From: Propionibacterium acidifaciens DSM 21887
GTDB taxonomy: Bacteria > Actinomycetota > Actinomycetes > Propionibacteriales > Propionibacteriaceae
Assembly (NCBI RefSeq): GCF_000426605.1
Contig: NZ_AUFR01000008.1
Location: 1 to 64,000, forward strand
Direction: 5' to 3'
Length of the DNA: 64,000 bases
The translations under genes and the position numbers were made by a program. This document shows positions 55,849 to 64,000 of this stretch, one piece after another; position 1 is the stretch's first letter; every line of letters starts with the position of its first letter. Below the pieces are notes generated by a model. The model saw nothing but the letters and a program-made list of their open reading frames with translations, did no database searches and had not been told where the DNA came from.

Positions 55849-58350
55849 TCAGCGAGCGTTCCTCCGCCGGGCCCGCCGCTGGTGAAGAGCCGCTGCGCCA
55901 CTGCCCGCGAACAGCGCCGCGGCGCCGAGGGCTGGGAGCAGCCGGGCGAGACCGCCGCCGGTCAGCGGCAGCGGCACGGCGATCGCCGTGTCGTGGATCG
56001 TGATGGTGTCGGGCACCCGGCCCGTCCGGGACACGGTGACGGTGCCCGCTGCCGTCTCGGGGTCCAGCAGGGTGACACCGTCTGCGGCGAGGTGGAAGCC
56101 GACGGGCTCGGACAGCCGCTGGTGACCGGCCGGGGCCTGCGTCTCCACCAGCCAGTAGTCGTGGTTGATGTCCAGGGGGACGGTGGTGAAGAGCGAGCCG
56201 TCATCGGGGTTCACCATGACGCCCCGGTCGACGGGCGCGGCGCCCGGCGTGCTCGGGTCCATCGAGTAGACGTCGAAGACGGCCCCGCTCACGTCACCCA
56301 TGACGCCGGTCTTGTGGATCGTGACCGGGAGCCTGCCGACGCCCGGGTCCACCGGCCCGCAGGCCGTGTTGTTCCCGGGGCCGTCGACGTCCTTGCCGTC
56401 CTCTGCCAGCACCTCGTTGAACAGGCCGTGCCCGGCCTCATAGGCGCCGGAACCGGTCTGGGAGCAGCCCAGGTTCTCGTCGGTGTAGCCGGACGCGGCC
56501 GGGTCCAGCGTCGCGTTGACCCGGACGTAGAAGACCTGGCTCTGCCCGGGCTGGACCGGTACGCCCTCGGTGAGCCGGTACCCGTCGGCCGCGCCTTGGA
56601 CCACGGACTGGGGCTGACCGAGTAGGCCCTGGTCCTGGCTGGCCCACACCGTGTTCACGGTCAGACCGGGGGCGAGGTCGGGCCGGTCGACGAGCGCACC
56701 GGTGTCCTGGGCCGTGCTGCCGTCATTGGTGACGGTGATCGCATAGTCGGCGTTGAGGGTCGGTGTGCCGGCGGTGGCGTCGGAGCCGATGAAGGTCTTC
56801 TCCACCCTCAGCCGGGGAGTGGGGTCGACGTACTCGTTGTGCCAGGTGCAGGTGATGGGGACCTCGGCGGAGCTCCGGGCCAGCCCGGCGCGGTCCAGGT
56901 CCAGGGTTCCCGCATCGAGGTTGACGGCGTCGGTCTGGTCGAGGACCCTGCCGTCCTGGTCGAGAAGGGGTGTGCCGTCCCCCTGCGTGCAGGTCACGCC
57001 GGACAGGCGCCACCCGGGCGTGCTCTCGGTGGGAGCCGGCCCGGACTGGTCCTCCCTGACGGCGGCACCGCCGCCTGGGGCGAACAATTCGTAGGTCCTC
57101 GGGTCGGTCGCGGCGTGCTCGCCGCCCCATCCGGTGGGCCGGAGCGGGCTCGGGTCGCCCCAGCCCTCGAGGGCGGAGGACCCGGTCTGGGAGACGTTGG
57201 TGTAGGTGAACTGGGGGATGCCCACCGTTTGCTGCGTGATGGCGCTGCCCGAGACGTCCTTGGCGAAGGTGACCTGACGGACCTGCTCGAGGGAGCCGTA
57301 GAGGCAGCCGTAGGTGTCGTTGTTCTCCTGGGTGACGAAGGAGGTCTCCAGCCGGGCCTCGGCGGTCTCCGGGTCCATCACGGTGCACGTCTCGTTCCGG
57401 CCGTTGTTGACGAAGCCGCGCAGCACGAGCTTGTACGGGACCCCGTTCGCGTCCGCCCAGACGCTGTCGGAGCTGACGGCGGTCATCGTGAGGACGTCGT
57501 CCTCGCAGGACCTGCCGTCGAGGCCGTAGAGGGCGCCGTCGTCGGACCCGCTCGCCGAGGTGTCCCCGGCGGGGAAGGACCGCAGTCTGCCACTGCGGTC
57601 GTAGGCGTAGTGGTAGTCGGAGCTCCACCCCCGGAACTGCCAGGAGGCCCTCGGGCCGATGGCCCCGGTCGAGTCGAAGGCGTAGCCGCCGTTGCCGGAG
57701 GGGTCGTAGTCGCCGGACGCATCGAAGGTGGAGCGGCAGATGTTGGAGGTCTCGTCGAGGGTCCAGGGGAAGGACGTCCGGATCGTGTTGGCGAGGTCCA
57801 CCTCCATGCCGCCGGAGATGAGGGCGCCCCCGCTGCCGTCGGCTCTCTCCGAGCCCGGGTCGGTGAAGATGGGGGCGTTGTGGTGGTGCATGGTCCCGAT
57901 GAGGAAGGGGGCGCCGACGCTCACCGTCCGCGTGTCCCCGGGGAGGAAGCCGACGGAGCTCTGCTGGTCGCTGAAGTCGTCGGGGCAGACCTGCCGGCCG
58001 TTCTGCCGGTACCGCCCGTAGGAGAAGGCGGCGTACTGTCCGGACCCCGAGGTCACCGTGGCCGTCGTCGTCATGTCGAGGGTGGAGCCCCCGCCCCGAG
58101 GGCTGTACCGCACGCAGGCGTGGGTGTTCGCATACCGCTCGGGGTTCGACACGTCCTGTCTGGTGACGACGTTGTGTATCTGGGCGGAGGTCGCGCCCAG
58201 GTCGACCTGCATCGTCGGGACGGCGACGCTCGGGGCCGCGTGCGCCACGTTCAGAAGGCAGGCGAGCACCAGTGCGAGCGCACCGAGCAGGCGCGGGAAC
58301 CGCCGCGCCGCGGCGGGGCGCGGGGGTGCGGCAGGAGCTGAGAGGCGCAT
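55849..58350 (-). CDS. large LPxTG surface protein, probable pilus tip adhesin
   Basis: An 833-residue exported protein. The signal peptide is about 1-40 (LLGALALVLACLLNVAHA). A long N-terminal region of roughly 450 residues has no recognised domain and contains eight or more cysteines and an IGTMHHHNAPIF stretch. A DUF11-like segment follows (LNADYAITVTNDGSTAQDTGALVDRP), then a Cna-B domain with E-box YWLVETQAPAGHQ, sorting signal LPLTGG, helix and basic tail. The first position in the pilus locus and the large unique N-terminus suit a tip adhesin. Confidence 0.87.
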   Translation of the reverse strand: MRLSAPAAPPRPAAARRFPRLLGALALVLACLLNVAHAAPSVAVPTMQVDLGATSAQIHNVVTRQDVSNPERYANTHACVRYSPRGGGSTLDMTTTATVTSGSGQYAAFSYGRYRQNGRQVCPDDFSDQQSSVGFLPGDTRTVSVGAPFLIGTMHHHNAPIFTDPGSERADGSGGALISGGMEVDLANTIRTSFPWTLDETSNICRSTFDASGDYDPSGNGGYAFDSTGAIGPRASWQFRGWSSDYHYAYDRSGRLRSFPAGDTSASGSDDGALYGLDGRSCEDDVLTMTAVSSDSVWADANGVPYKLVLRGFVNNGRNETCTVMDPETAEARLETSFVTQENNDTYGCLYGSLEQVRQVTFAKDVSGSAITQQTVGIPQFTYTNVSQTGSSALEGWGDPSPLRPTGWGGEHAATDPRTYELFAPGGGAAVREDQSGPAPTESTPGWRLSGVTCTQGDGTPLLDQDGRVLDQTDAVNLDAGTLDLDRAGLARSSAEVPITCTWHNEYVDPTPRLRVEKTFIGSDATAGTPTLNADYAITVTNDGSTAQDTGALVDRPDLAPGLTVNTVWASQDQGLLGQPQSVVQGAADGYRLTEGVPVQPGQSQVFYVRVNATLDPAASGYTDENLGCSQTGSGAYEAGHGLFNEVLAEDGKDVDGPGNNTACGPVDPGVGRLPVTIHKTGVMGDVSGAVFDVYSMDPSTPGAAPVDRGVMVNPDDGSLFTTVPLDINHDYWLVETQAPAGHQRLSEPVGFHLAADGVTLLDPETAAGTVTVSRTGRVPDTITIHDTAIAVPLPLTGGGLARLLPALGAAALFAGSGAAALHQRRARRRNAR

Positions 58351-58610
58351 ACGGGATCCGTTCGGTCAGGGGCGACTGCGCCCCTGCGGGTATCCGACCC
58401 GCAGGGGTTGGGGTGCGGAACACCCTGAATGATCCCAGGTCTAGCACACAATCGTTGATTTTGAAAGTTTCACCATTCGTGCCCTGACTGCCCCCATCAC
58501 CCAGATCGGGCCGCCTCGCCTCGTGCCGCTGCGACGTCGGCGGAGACGGGTCATCGACGGCCGCGGTGCGCGTCCCCCGCCGGAGTCGTGGGCCCACCGC
58601 GACGCGACCC

Positions 58611-58652
58611 GGGCCTGAGAGACCCGGCCCCTCGTCCGTGTCTCTCAGGCCC
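58611..58652 (-). terminator. hairpin after pntB
   Basis: GGGCCTGAGAGAC, 16-base loop, GTCTCTCAGGCCC: 13-bp perfect arms, some 22 bases past the pntB stop. The remaining intergenic DNA (58351-58610) holds the promoter side of the adhesin gene, including an AT-richer patch at 58446-58480. Confidence 0.75.
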
Positions 58653-58673
58653 CGCCCGCGCGGGGACCGCCCG

Positions 58674-60062
58674 TCACAGGGCGGCGTTGATGGCGTTGAT
58701 CGACTCCTTCGCGTCGCCGAAGCACATCACCGTGTTCTCGTTGAAGAACAGGGGGTTCTGGACGCCGGCGTAGCCGGCGCTCATGCCGCGCTTGAAGACG
58801 ACGACCCGGCCGGCCTCCCACACGTGCAGGACCGGCATGCCCGAGATCGGGGTGCCCTGCTCCATGGCGGCGGGGTTGACGGTGTCGTTGGCGCCGATGA
58901 CGAGGACGACGTCGGTGTTCTTGAAGTCGTCGTTGATCTCGTCCATCTCCAGGACGATGTCGTACGGCACGTGCGCCTCGGCCAGCAGCACGTTCATGTG
59001 GCCGGGCAGGCGCCCCGCCACCGGGTGGATGCCGAAGCGGACCTCGACGTCGTGGTCGTGCAGCTTGCGGACGAGCTCGGCCACCGGGGCCTGCGCCTGC
59101 GAGACCGCCATGCCGTAGCCGGGCGTGATGATGACCGAGGTGGAGCCCTTGAGAAGATCGGCCACACCGGTCGTGTCGAGCTCGGTGATCTCGCCCTCGG
59201 GACCGGCGCCCGCCCCGGCGTCGGACTGGCCGAAGCCGCCCAGGATGACCGAGACGAAGTTGCGGTTCATGGCCTTGCACATGATGTACGACAGGATCGC
59301 GCCGGACGCGCCGACGAGGGCGCCGGTGACGATGAGGACGGGCAGCTGGAGGCTGAAGCCGCTGAAGGCGGCCGCCCAGCCCGAGTAGCTGTTGAGCATC
59401 GAGATGACGACCGGCATGTCGGCCCCGCCGATCGCCGCGACCAGGTGGACGCCGAGCAGCAGCGACAGGATCGTCAGCGCGATGAGCGGGAACCAGCCGC
59501 CGCCGTCGGCGAACCAGATGCCGCAGGCGATGATCGCGATGAGGGCGCCCAGGTTGAGCCAGTTGCGTCCGGGCAGGGTCAGCGGGGCCGACTTGATCTT
59601 GCCGGCCAGCTTGCCCCAGGCCACGATCGACCCGGTGAAGGTCACGGCGCCGATGAAGACGCCGATCCACATCTCGTGCATCTGGAAGGCGGGGGCCTCG
59701 GGGTTCTCGATGAACGCGTTGATGCCCACGAGCACGGCGGCCAGGCCGACGAAGCTGTGCAGCTGGGCGACCAGCTCGGGCATGCCGGTCATCTCGACCT
59801 TGGCGGCCTTCCACAGACCGATCACGGCGCCGATGACCATGGCGATGATCATGAGGGCCCAGGCGAGGGCCCGCGTGTCGCCGACCGCCAGCGAGACGAT
59901 CGAGGCGATGAGCGCGAAGGCCATGCCGAGGATGCCGAAGACGTTGCCCCGCTTGGCCGTCTCGTGCTTGCTCAGCCCCACGAGGGCGAGGATGAAGAGC
60001 AGGCCGGAGATGATGTAGGTGGCCTGCGTGAAATTGGCGACGCTCGCTTCGAGGAGAGTCAT
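58674..60062 (-). CDS. pntB: NAD(P) transhydrogenase subunit beta
   Basis: A 462-residue PntB. The N-terminal half holds about nine membrane helices with the proton path (domain II; for example [25 protein letters not shown] near 240). The C-terminal half is the NADP(H)-binding domain III ([48 protein letters not shown]). It couples proton movement to hydride transfer between NADH and NADP+. Its ATG overlaps the pntA stop by one base (TGATG). Confidence 0.97.
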   Translation of the reverse strand: MTLLEASVANFTQATYIISGLLFILALVGLSKHETAKRGNVFGILGMAFALIASIVSLAVGDTRALAWALMIIAMVIGAVIGLWKAAKVEMTGMPELVAQLHSFVGLAAVLVGINAFIENPEAPAFQMHEMWIGVFIGAVTFTGSIVAWGKLAGKIKSAPLTLPGRNWLNLGALIAIIACGIWFADGGGWFPLIALTILSLLLGVHLVAAIGGADMPVVISMLNSYSGWAAAFSGFSLQLPVLIVTGALVGASGAILSYIMCKAMNRNFVSVILGGFGQSDAGAGAGPEGEITELDTTGVADLLKGSTSVIITPGYGMAVSQAQAPVAELVRKLHDHDVEVRFGIHPVAGRLPGHMNVLLAEAHVPYDIVLEMDEINDDFKNTDVVLVIGANDTVNPAAMEQGTPISGMPVLHVWEAGRVVVFKRGMSAGYAGVQNPLFFNENTVMCFGDAKESINAINAAL

Positions 60063-61624
60063 CAGCGATCACCCTTCCTGAACATGTTGAGCATGCGGCG
60101 CGTGACCGAGAAGCCGCCGAAGATGTTGATCGACGCGATGAGCACGCCGAGGGCCGCGATGACCGTGATCACCATGTTGTCCTTGGGCAGCTGCAGGAGC
60201 GCGCCGACGATGATGATGCCGCTGATCGCGTTGGTGACGCTCATGAGCGGCGTGTGCAGGGCGTGCGAGACGTTCCACACCACGTAGTAGCCCACGACGC
60301 AGGCCAGGGCGAAGGTGCCGAACAGGCTCACGAAGCTTCCGGGCGCGAAGGTCAGCAGCGCGATGAGCGCCACCGACAGCAGACCGACCACCAGGAGCAG
60401 GAACCACCAGGGCCGTTCCTTCTTCGGCTTCTCCGGCTCCCTCTCGGCGGGTTCGGCGGCGGCCGCGCCGGGGGCGGGTTTCGGCGCCGCGGAGACCTGG
60501 ATCGGCGGCGGTGGGAAGGTGACCTCGCCGTCGCGGGTCACGGTCATGTTGCGCAGCACCTCGTCGTCGAAGTCGATGACGAACCGGCCGTCCTTGGCCG
60601 GGGTGGCCAGCTTGGCCAGGTTCACCATGTTCGTGGCGTACATCTGGCTGGACTGGGCGGGCAGGCGGCTGGCCATGTCGGTGTAGCCGATGATGGTGAC
60701 GCCGTTGTCGGTGACGTACTCCTCGCCCGGGTGGGTGAGCATGCAGTTGCCGCCGCCCAGGGCCGCCATGTCGACGATGACCGAGCCGTGCTTCATCGAG
60801 GCCACCATCTCGGGGGTGATGAGCTTCGGGCTCGGCTTGCCGGGGATGGCGGCCGTGAGGATGACGATGTCGACCTTCCGGCACTGCTCCTCGTAGAGCT
60901 CCGCGGCGCGCTTGTTGTAGTCCTCGGAGGTCTCCTTGGCGTAGCCGTCGGAGCTGACCCCCTGGTCGCCGGCCGCGGGACGGACGTGGACGAAGGTGCC
61001 GCCCATCGACTCGACCTGCTCGGCCGTCTCGGGGCGGACGTCGGTGGCGAAGACCTCGGCGCCCATGGACTTGGCGGCGCCGACCGCCGCGAGGCCGGCG
61101 ACGCCGGTGCCGATGATGAAGACCTTGGCCGGGGGCATCTTGCCGGCGGCGGTGACCTGACCCGCGAAGGTCTTGCCGTACGCGTAGGCCGACTCGACGA
61201 CGGCCCGGTAACCGGCGATGCTCGCCGTGGAGCTCAGGGCGTCCATGGCCTGGGCCCGGCTGATGCGCGGCACCATGTCCATGCTCAGGCCAGTGACGCC
61301 GGCCTTCCGCAGGGCCTCGAGGAGGCCGGGATTGGCTCGCGGGTGGAGGAAGGTGATGAGCGTCGCGCCCGGACGCATCGCACCCAGCTCCTCGACGCTC
61401 GGCTCGTTGACCGCCATGACGATGTCGCTGCCCCACACCGTGCCGGTGTCGGCCAGTTCGGCGCCCGCCGCGATGTAGTCGTCGTCCAAGTAGGAGGCGC
61501 GCTCGCCGGCGCCATGCTCGATCACGACGCTGTAACCCAGCTTGATGAGCTGTGGAACCGTCTTGGGCGTTGCCGCCACCCGCTGTTCGCCGGGCAGCGA
61601 CTCCCTTGGTATGCCAATTCTCAT
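60062..61624 (-). CDS. pntA: NAD(P) transhydrogenase subunit alpha
   Basis: A 520-residue unsplit PntA. Domain I (NAD(H)-binding, residues 1-380) has [34 protein letters not shown] and the Rossmann start [23 protein letters not shown] Pro/Ala/Glu linker follows ([25 protein letters not shown]), then four membrane helices of domain II. Many bacteria split this gene in two; here it is one piece. The start is ATG 61624, seven bases after TATGGT. Upstream in-frame ATG (61636) lies inside that box and is unlikely. Confidence 0.96.
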   Translation of the reverse strand: MRIGIPRESLPGEQRVAATPKTVPQLIKLGYSVVIEHGAGERASYLDDDYIAAGAELADTGTVWGSDIVMAVNEPSVEELGAMRPGATLITFLHPRANPGLLEALRKAGVTGLSMDMVPRISRAQAMDALSSTASIAGYRAVVESAYAYGKTFAGQVTAAGKMPPAKVFIIGTGVAGLAAVGAAKSMGAEVFATDVRPETAEQVESMGGTFVHVRPAAGDQGVSSDGYAKETSEDYNKRAAELYEEQCRKVDIVILTAAIPGKPSPKLITPEMVASMKHGSVIVDMAALGGGNCMLTHPGEEYVTDNGVTIIGYTDMASRLPAQSSQMYATNMVNLAKLATPAKDGRFVIDFDDEVLRNMTVTRDGEVTFPPPPIQVSAAPKPAPGAAAAEPAEREPEKPKKERPWWFLLLVVGLLSVALIALLTFAPGSFVSLFGTFALACVVGYYVVWNVSHALHTPLMSVTNAISGIIIVGALLQLPKDNMVITVIAALGVLIASINIFGGFSVTRRMLNMFRKGDR

Positions 61625-61631
61625 GATCCCG

Positions 61632-61637
61632 ACCATA
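61632..61637 (-). promoter_or_regulatory. -10 box of leaderless pntAB promoter
   Basis: TATGGT on the minus strand, seven bases, ATG at 61624. Confidence 0.45.
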
Positions 61638-61728
61638 GCGGGTGGACATTCTCACCGGGGACGGGGGGCCGGCGGGTCGACGACCCGACGTGGATCGGGC
61701 CACAACGGGTTTCGCTCCGCGACGGGGC

Positions 61729-62172
61729 TCAGCAGGCGTCGGCGGGCGGCTCGATCATGCCGACCCGGCGGGCGTGGCGGCCGCCCTCGAACTCCGCGTC
61801 GAGGAACTCGTCGACGATCATCTCGGCCAGGCCGGGGCCGAGGACGCGCGAGCCGATGGCCAGCGCGTTGGCGTCGTTGTGGCGGCGGGCGAGACTCGCC
61901 GAGTAGGGCTCGGAGACCACCGCGCAGCGGATGCCGGGCAGCTTGCCGGCGCTCATGCCGATGCCGATGCCGGTGCCGCACACGAGGACGGCGCGATCGG
62001 CCTCGCCGTCGAGCACCTTCCGGGCCGCCCGCCTGCCGAACGTCGGGTAGTCGACGCTGGCCGGGCCGTGGGTGCCGACGTCGATGGCCTCGTGGCCCCT
62101 GGAGCGCACGTGCTCGACGAGCCGCTCCTTCAGGTTGAAACCGGCGTGATCGGCGCCGAAGGCGATGCGCAT
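61729..62172 (-). CDS. rpiB: ribose-5-phosphate isomerase B
   Basis: A 147-residue RpiB/LacAB-family isomerase. It has RIAFGADHAGFNLKERL (Asp8, His9), active-site Cys65 in VLVCGTGIGIGMSAGK, and HNDANALAIGSR. It interconverts ribose-5-phosphate and ribulose-5-phosphate in the pentose phosphate pathway. The ATG directly before RIAFGADH is chosen (GGAG upstream); a longer in-frame start at 62226 would add 18 unlikely residues. It lies about 100 bases upstream of pntA on the same strand and is divergent from the flavoprotein gene. Confidence 0.95.
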   Translation of the reverse strand: MRIAFGADHAGFNLKERLVEHVRSRGHEAIDVGTHGPASVDYPTFGRRAARKVLDGEADRAVLVCGTGIGIGMSAGKLPGIRCAVVSEPYSASLARRHNDANALAIGSRVLGPGLAEMIVDEFLDAEFEGGRHARRVGMIEPPADAC

Positions 62173-62315
62173 GGAGTGCTCCTCGTACTCTCCCGTGGCC
62201 GCCGGCGGCTGCGGCGACGAGTTCATTCTCTCACCGCCGGTCGCGGCTCCGACGCGGGCCCGCCCGTGGCATTGTGAGCAGGGGCGGTGCGAAACTCCGC
62301 GGACGAGGGGGACCC

Positions 62316-63893
62316 ATGGCGACGACGATCCGATCGGCGCGACAACTCGGCGCGCCGGAGCCCGGGCTCACGAGGCGGGCCCGCGTCGTGGTCGTCGGCG
62401 CGGGGGCCGCCGGCTCGGGCGCAGCCATGCAGCTGGCCGCCGCCGGCGTCGACACGGCGCTGGTGACCGGCGGCACGCTGCTCGACGGGGCCACCGCGAT
62501 CTCGACCGGACGCCTCGACGGGTGGGCCGGGCCCCACGACCCCGAGGAGGCGCTGCGCAGGGGCCTCGGCGTCGCCGACCGGCGGGCGCTGAGCCATCTG
62601 CTGAGGACCGCGCCGCTCGTCCACGCCAGGGTCGCGGAGCTCCTCGAGCGCGCCGACGCGACTCGGCCGGGACGCCACGAGACCACCGGGCACCAGGTGC
62701 AGCGCGGCCTCGCGTCGGCGGTGCGCACCATGGCCGGGCGCCTGGGCACGCGCCTGCGGCTGGAGACCGGCATGCGCGGCGTCGACGTGCTCACCGACGA
62801 CGAGGGCCGGGTCGCCGGCTTGCGCGCGCTGCGCTCCGATGGGGCGCTCGTCGACTGGCTGGCCCCCGTCGTCGTGCTGGCCGGCGGCGGGGCCGAGCAG
62901 TTCTGGCCGCGCACGACCGCCCCGGTGACCGCCACCGGCGACGCCGCCGCCATGGCGCTGCGCGCCGGCGCCGAGCTGCGCGACATGGAGTTCACCGCCT
63001 GCGCCCCGACCGCCGTCGACCTGCCGGACGAGCTGGCCCTCCCGCTCGACCCGGCGATCACGCTGGGCCGCGAACTGCGTCGAGCCGGGGCCGTGCTCGT
63101 CGACGGGCAGGGGCGCCCGGCGCTCGCCGGGCTCGGCGAGGACGAGCTGAAGCCCTCCGACGAGCTGGCGATGGCGGTCCACGACTGGCTGGCCGGGCAC
63201 GCCGGCCAGCGCCTCCTCCTGGACGGCACCCGCATCGGCGAGTCCAGCTGGGCCGCACCGCCCCTGTCCGCGACGCTGGCCGCCTGCCGGGCGCACGGCA
63301 TCGACCCGGCGCGCGAACCGGTGCCGGTCCGGCCCGCGGTGCAGACGATGATCGGCGGTATCGGCGTCGCCCCGGACGGCTCGAGCACCGTCCCCGGGCT
63401 CTACGCGGCCGGCGAGGCCGCCTGCACGGGTGCCCGCGGCGCGGCCGGCCCGTCGAACGCCGGCCTGGTCGAGGCCCTCGTCGGCGGGTTCACCGTCGGC
63501 GCCCGTCTGGCGCGGACGGCGGACTCCTTCGACGAGCCCGGCACGCCGGTCGAGCGCACGCCCGGCGGCTGCGTCCCGGCGGCCGCCCGGCCGCGCATCA
63601 CGGGGGCCGGCCGGGCCGTCGGCCTGGCGCGCGAGCACACCGAGCTCGCACGGGCCGCCGACGAGCTCGTCGGGCTGCCCACCGGCGCCCCGCTGACCGG
63701 GGCGGCGCTGTCGACGACGAACCTGCGGCTGGTCGGCGCGACCGTCGTCGCCGCAGCGAGGGCCCGTCCCGAGAGCCGTGGCTGGCATCGGCGCACGGAC
63801 CATCCGGGCACGAAGGACGCGTGGAGGCGCACCGTCCGCATCGCCCTGGACGACGACGGCCGCATGCGGGTGCGCAGCACCCCGATCCCCTGA
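62316..63893 (+). CDS. L-aspartate oxidase-like FAD protein
   Basis: A 525-residue flavoprotein of the succinate dehydrogenase/fumarate reductase/NadB superfamily. The dinucleotide-binding start is VVVVGAGAAGSGAAMQLAAAG (about 24-44). A substrate-loop region follows, with TSE-like catalytic part replaced by less typical sequence. FAD site is GLYAAGEAACTGARGAAGPSNAGLVEALVGG near 365, and the C-terminal helical domain contains ESRGWHRRTDHPG, very like NadB. It would oxidise L-aspartate to iminoaspartate for NAD synthesis, but nadA and nadC are not adjacent and the active-site region is divergent. GAGGGGGA precedes the ATG. Confidence 0.78.
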   Translation: MATTIRSARQLGAPEPGLTRRARVVVVGAGAAGSGAAMQLAAAGVDTALVTGGTLLDGATAISTGRLDGWAGPHDPEEALRRGLGVADRRALSHLLRTAPLVHARVAELLERADATRPGRHETTGHQVQRGLASAVRTMAGRLGTRLRLETGMRGVDVLTDDEGRVAGLRALRSDGALVDWLAPVVVLAGGGAEQFWPRTTAPVTATGDAAAMALRAGAELRDMEFTACAPTAVDLPDELALPLDPAITLGRELRRAGAVLVDGQGRPALAGLGEDELKPSDELAMAVHDWLAGHAGQRLLLDGTRIGESSWAAPPLSATLAACRAHGIDPAREPVPVRPAVQTMIGGIGVAPDGSSTVPGLYAAGEAACTGARGAAGPSNAGLVEALVGGFTVGARLARTADSFDEPGTPVERTPGGCVPAAARPRITGAGRAVGLAREHTELARAADELVGLPTGAPLTGAALSTTNLRLVGATVVAAARARPESRGWHRRTDHPGTKDAWRRTVRIALDDDGRMRVRSTPIP

Positions 63894-63898
63894 GCGCC

Positions 63899-63916
63899 GC
63901 CGGACGATCGTCCGGC
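63899..63916 (+). terminator. palindromic hairpin after the flavoprotein gene
   Basis: GCCGGACGA followed directly by TCGTCCGGC, six bases after the stop codon. Confidence 0.6.
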
Positions 63917-63917
63917 C

Positions 63918-64000
63918 TCTCCCGCCTCGCTCCTTCCTCTTGCGTCAACACCCGGGACGCATCCGGGGCGACAGCACAGAAGCGAGGTGGGAACAGGGGA
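63918..64000 (-). repeat. dispersed palindromic repeat, copy B (inverted)
   Basis: On the minus strand it starts TCCCCTGTTCCCACCTCGCTT and aligns along its length with the repeat at 12007-12081, ending GCGAGGCGGGA. Shared blocks are TCCCCTG, TCCCACCTC, TGCTG, ACGCAA and GAGGCGGGA. It may continue past the window. Confidence 0.6.

Noticed and set aside
1-64000. CRISPR arrays, rRNA genes, prophage modules
   Set aside because: No regularly spaced direct repeats, no rRNA-like sequence and no phage structural or integrase genes were found.

Overview
The window is high-GC, dense actinobacterial chromosome. Support comes from strong GC bias at third codon positions, a CsoR-type copper repressor, cytochrome bd with a fused CydDC exporter, a SpaA/class C sortase pilus, and many start codons placed directly 6-7 bases after a TANNNT -10 box (leaderless transcripts). 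The sortase pilus suggests a host-associated member of the Actinomycetaceae or Propionibacteriaceae, but I cannot fix the genus. No rRNA, tRNA or CRISPR array was found.

Layout. 1-1.1 kb: broken end of an IS3-family element (OrfA plus partial OrfB with an A6G slippery site) next to a small hypothetical gene and a remnant cut by the IS edge. 1.3-9.3 kb: thiamine-binding protein, DUF1440-type membrane protein, then cydA-cydB and a fused cydDC (minus strand). 9.7-12.6 kb: DnaQ-like exonuclease, a repeat-containing membrane protein and an FKBP. 13.2-14.2 kb: a multiply frameshifted regulator pseudogene. 14.4-19.3 kb: hypothetical protein, cupin, and a two-component/ABC cassette (response regulator, ATPase, permease, kinase). 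19.4-22.4 kb: csoR-copZ-copA under a CsoR-operated leaderless promoter. 22.4-23 kb: intergenic DnaA-box cluster with a perfect 14-bp-arm palindrome, then dnaB.

24.7-30.4 kb: flavodoxin-like oxidoreductase, cysE, CoA-transferase, an MFS pump divergent from an ArsR-like regulator across a 19-bp-arm operator, and acylphosphatase. 30.9-33.3 kb: a decayed MacB/FtsX-type ABC exporter. 33.5-39.3 kb: a translationally coupled operon of an HSP90-like ATPase and two related helical-repeat proteins, the most interesting locus here. 39.6-41.5 kb: malQ. 41.7-49.7 kb: a less GC-biased sugar island (LacI regulator, ribose-type ABC importer, GH35-like beta-galactosidase, hypothetical). 50-58.4 kb: pilus locus (two large LPxTG surface proteins, SpaA-type pilin, class C sortase) with a very strong hairpin between pilin and sortase. 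58.7-63.9 kb: pntA-pntB transhydrogenase, rpiB, and an L-aspartate-oxidase-like flavoprotein. The last bases hold a second copy, inverted, of a palindromic repeat also seen near 12.0 kb.

Working together: cydABDC provides a high-affinity oxidase, PntAB balances NADH and NADPH, the csoR operon exports copper, and the LacI island imports and cleaves a galactoside. The pilus locus builds covalently anchored fibres. Several regulatory sites (CsoR box inside a promoter spacer, divergent operator, pilin-sortase attenuator) can be read directly.
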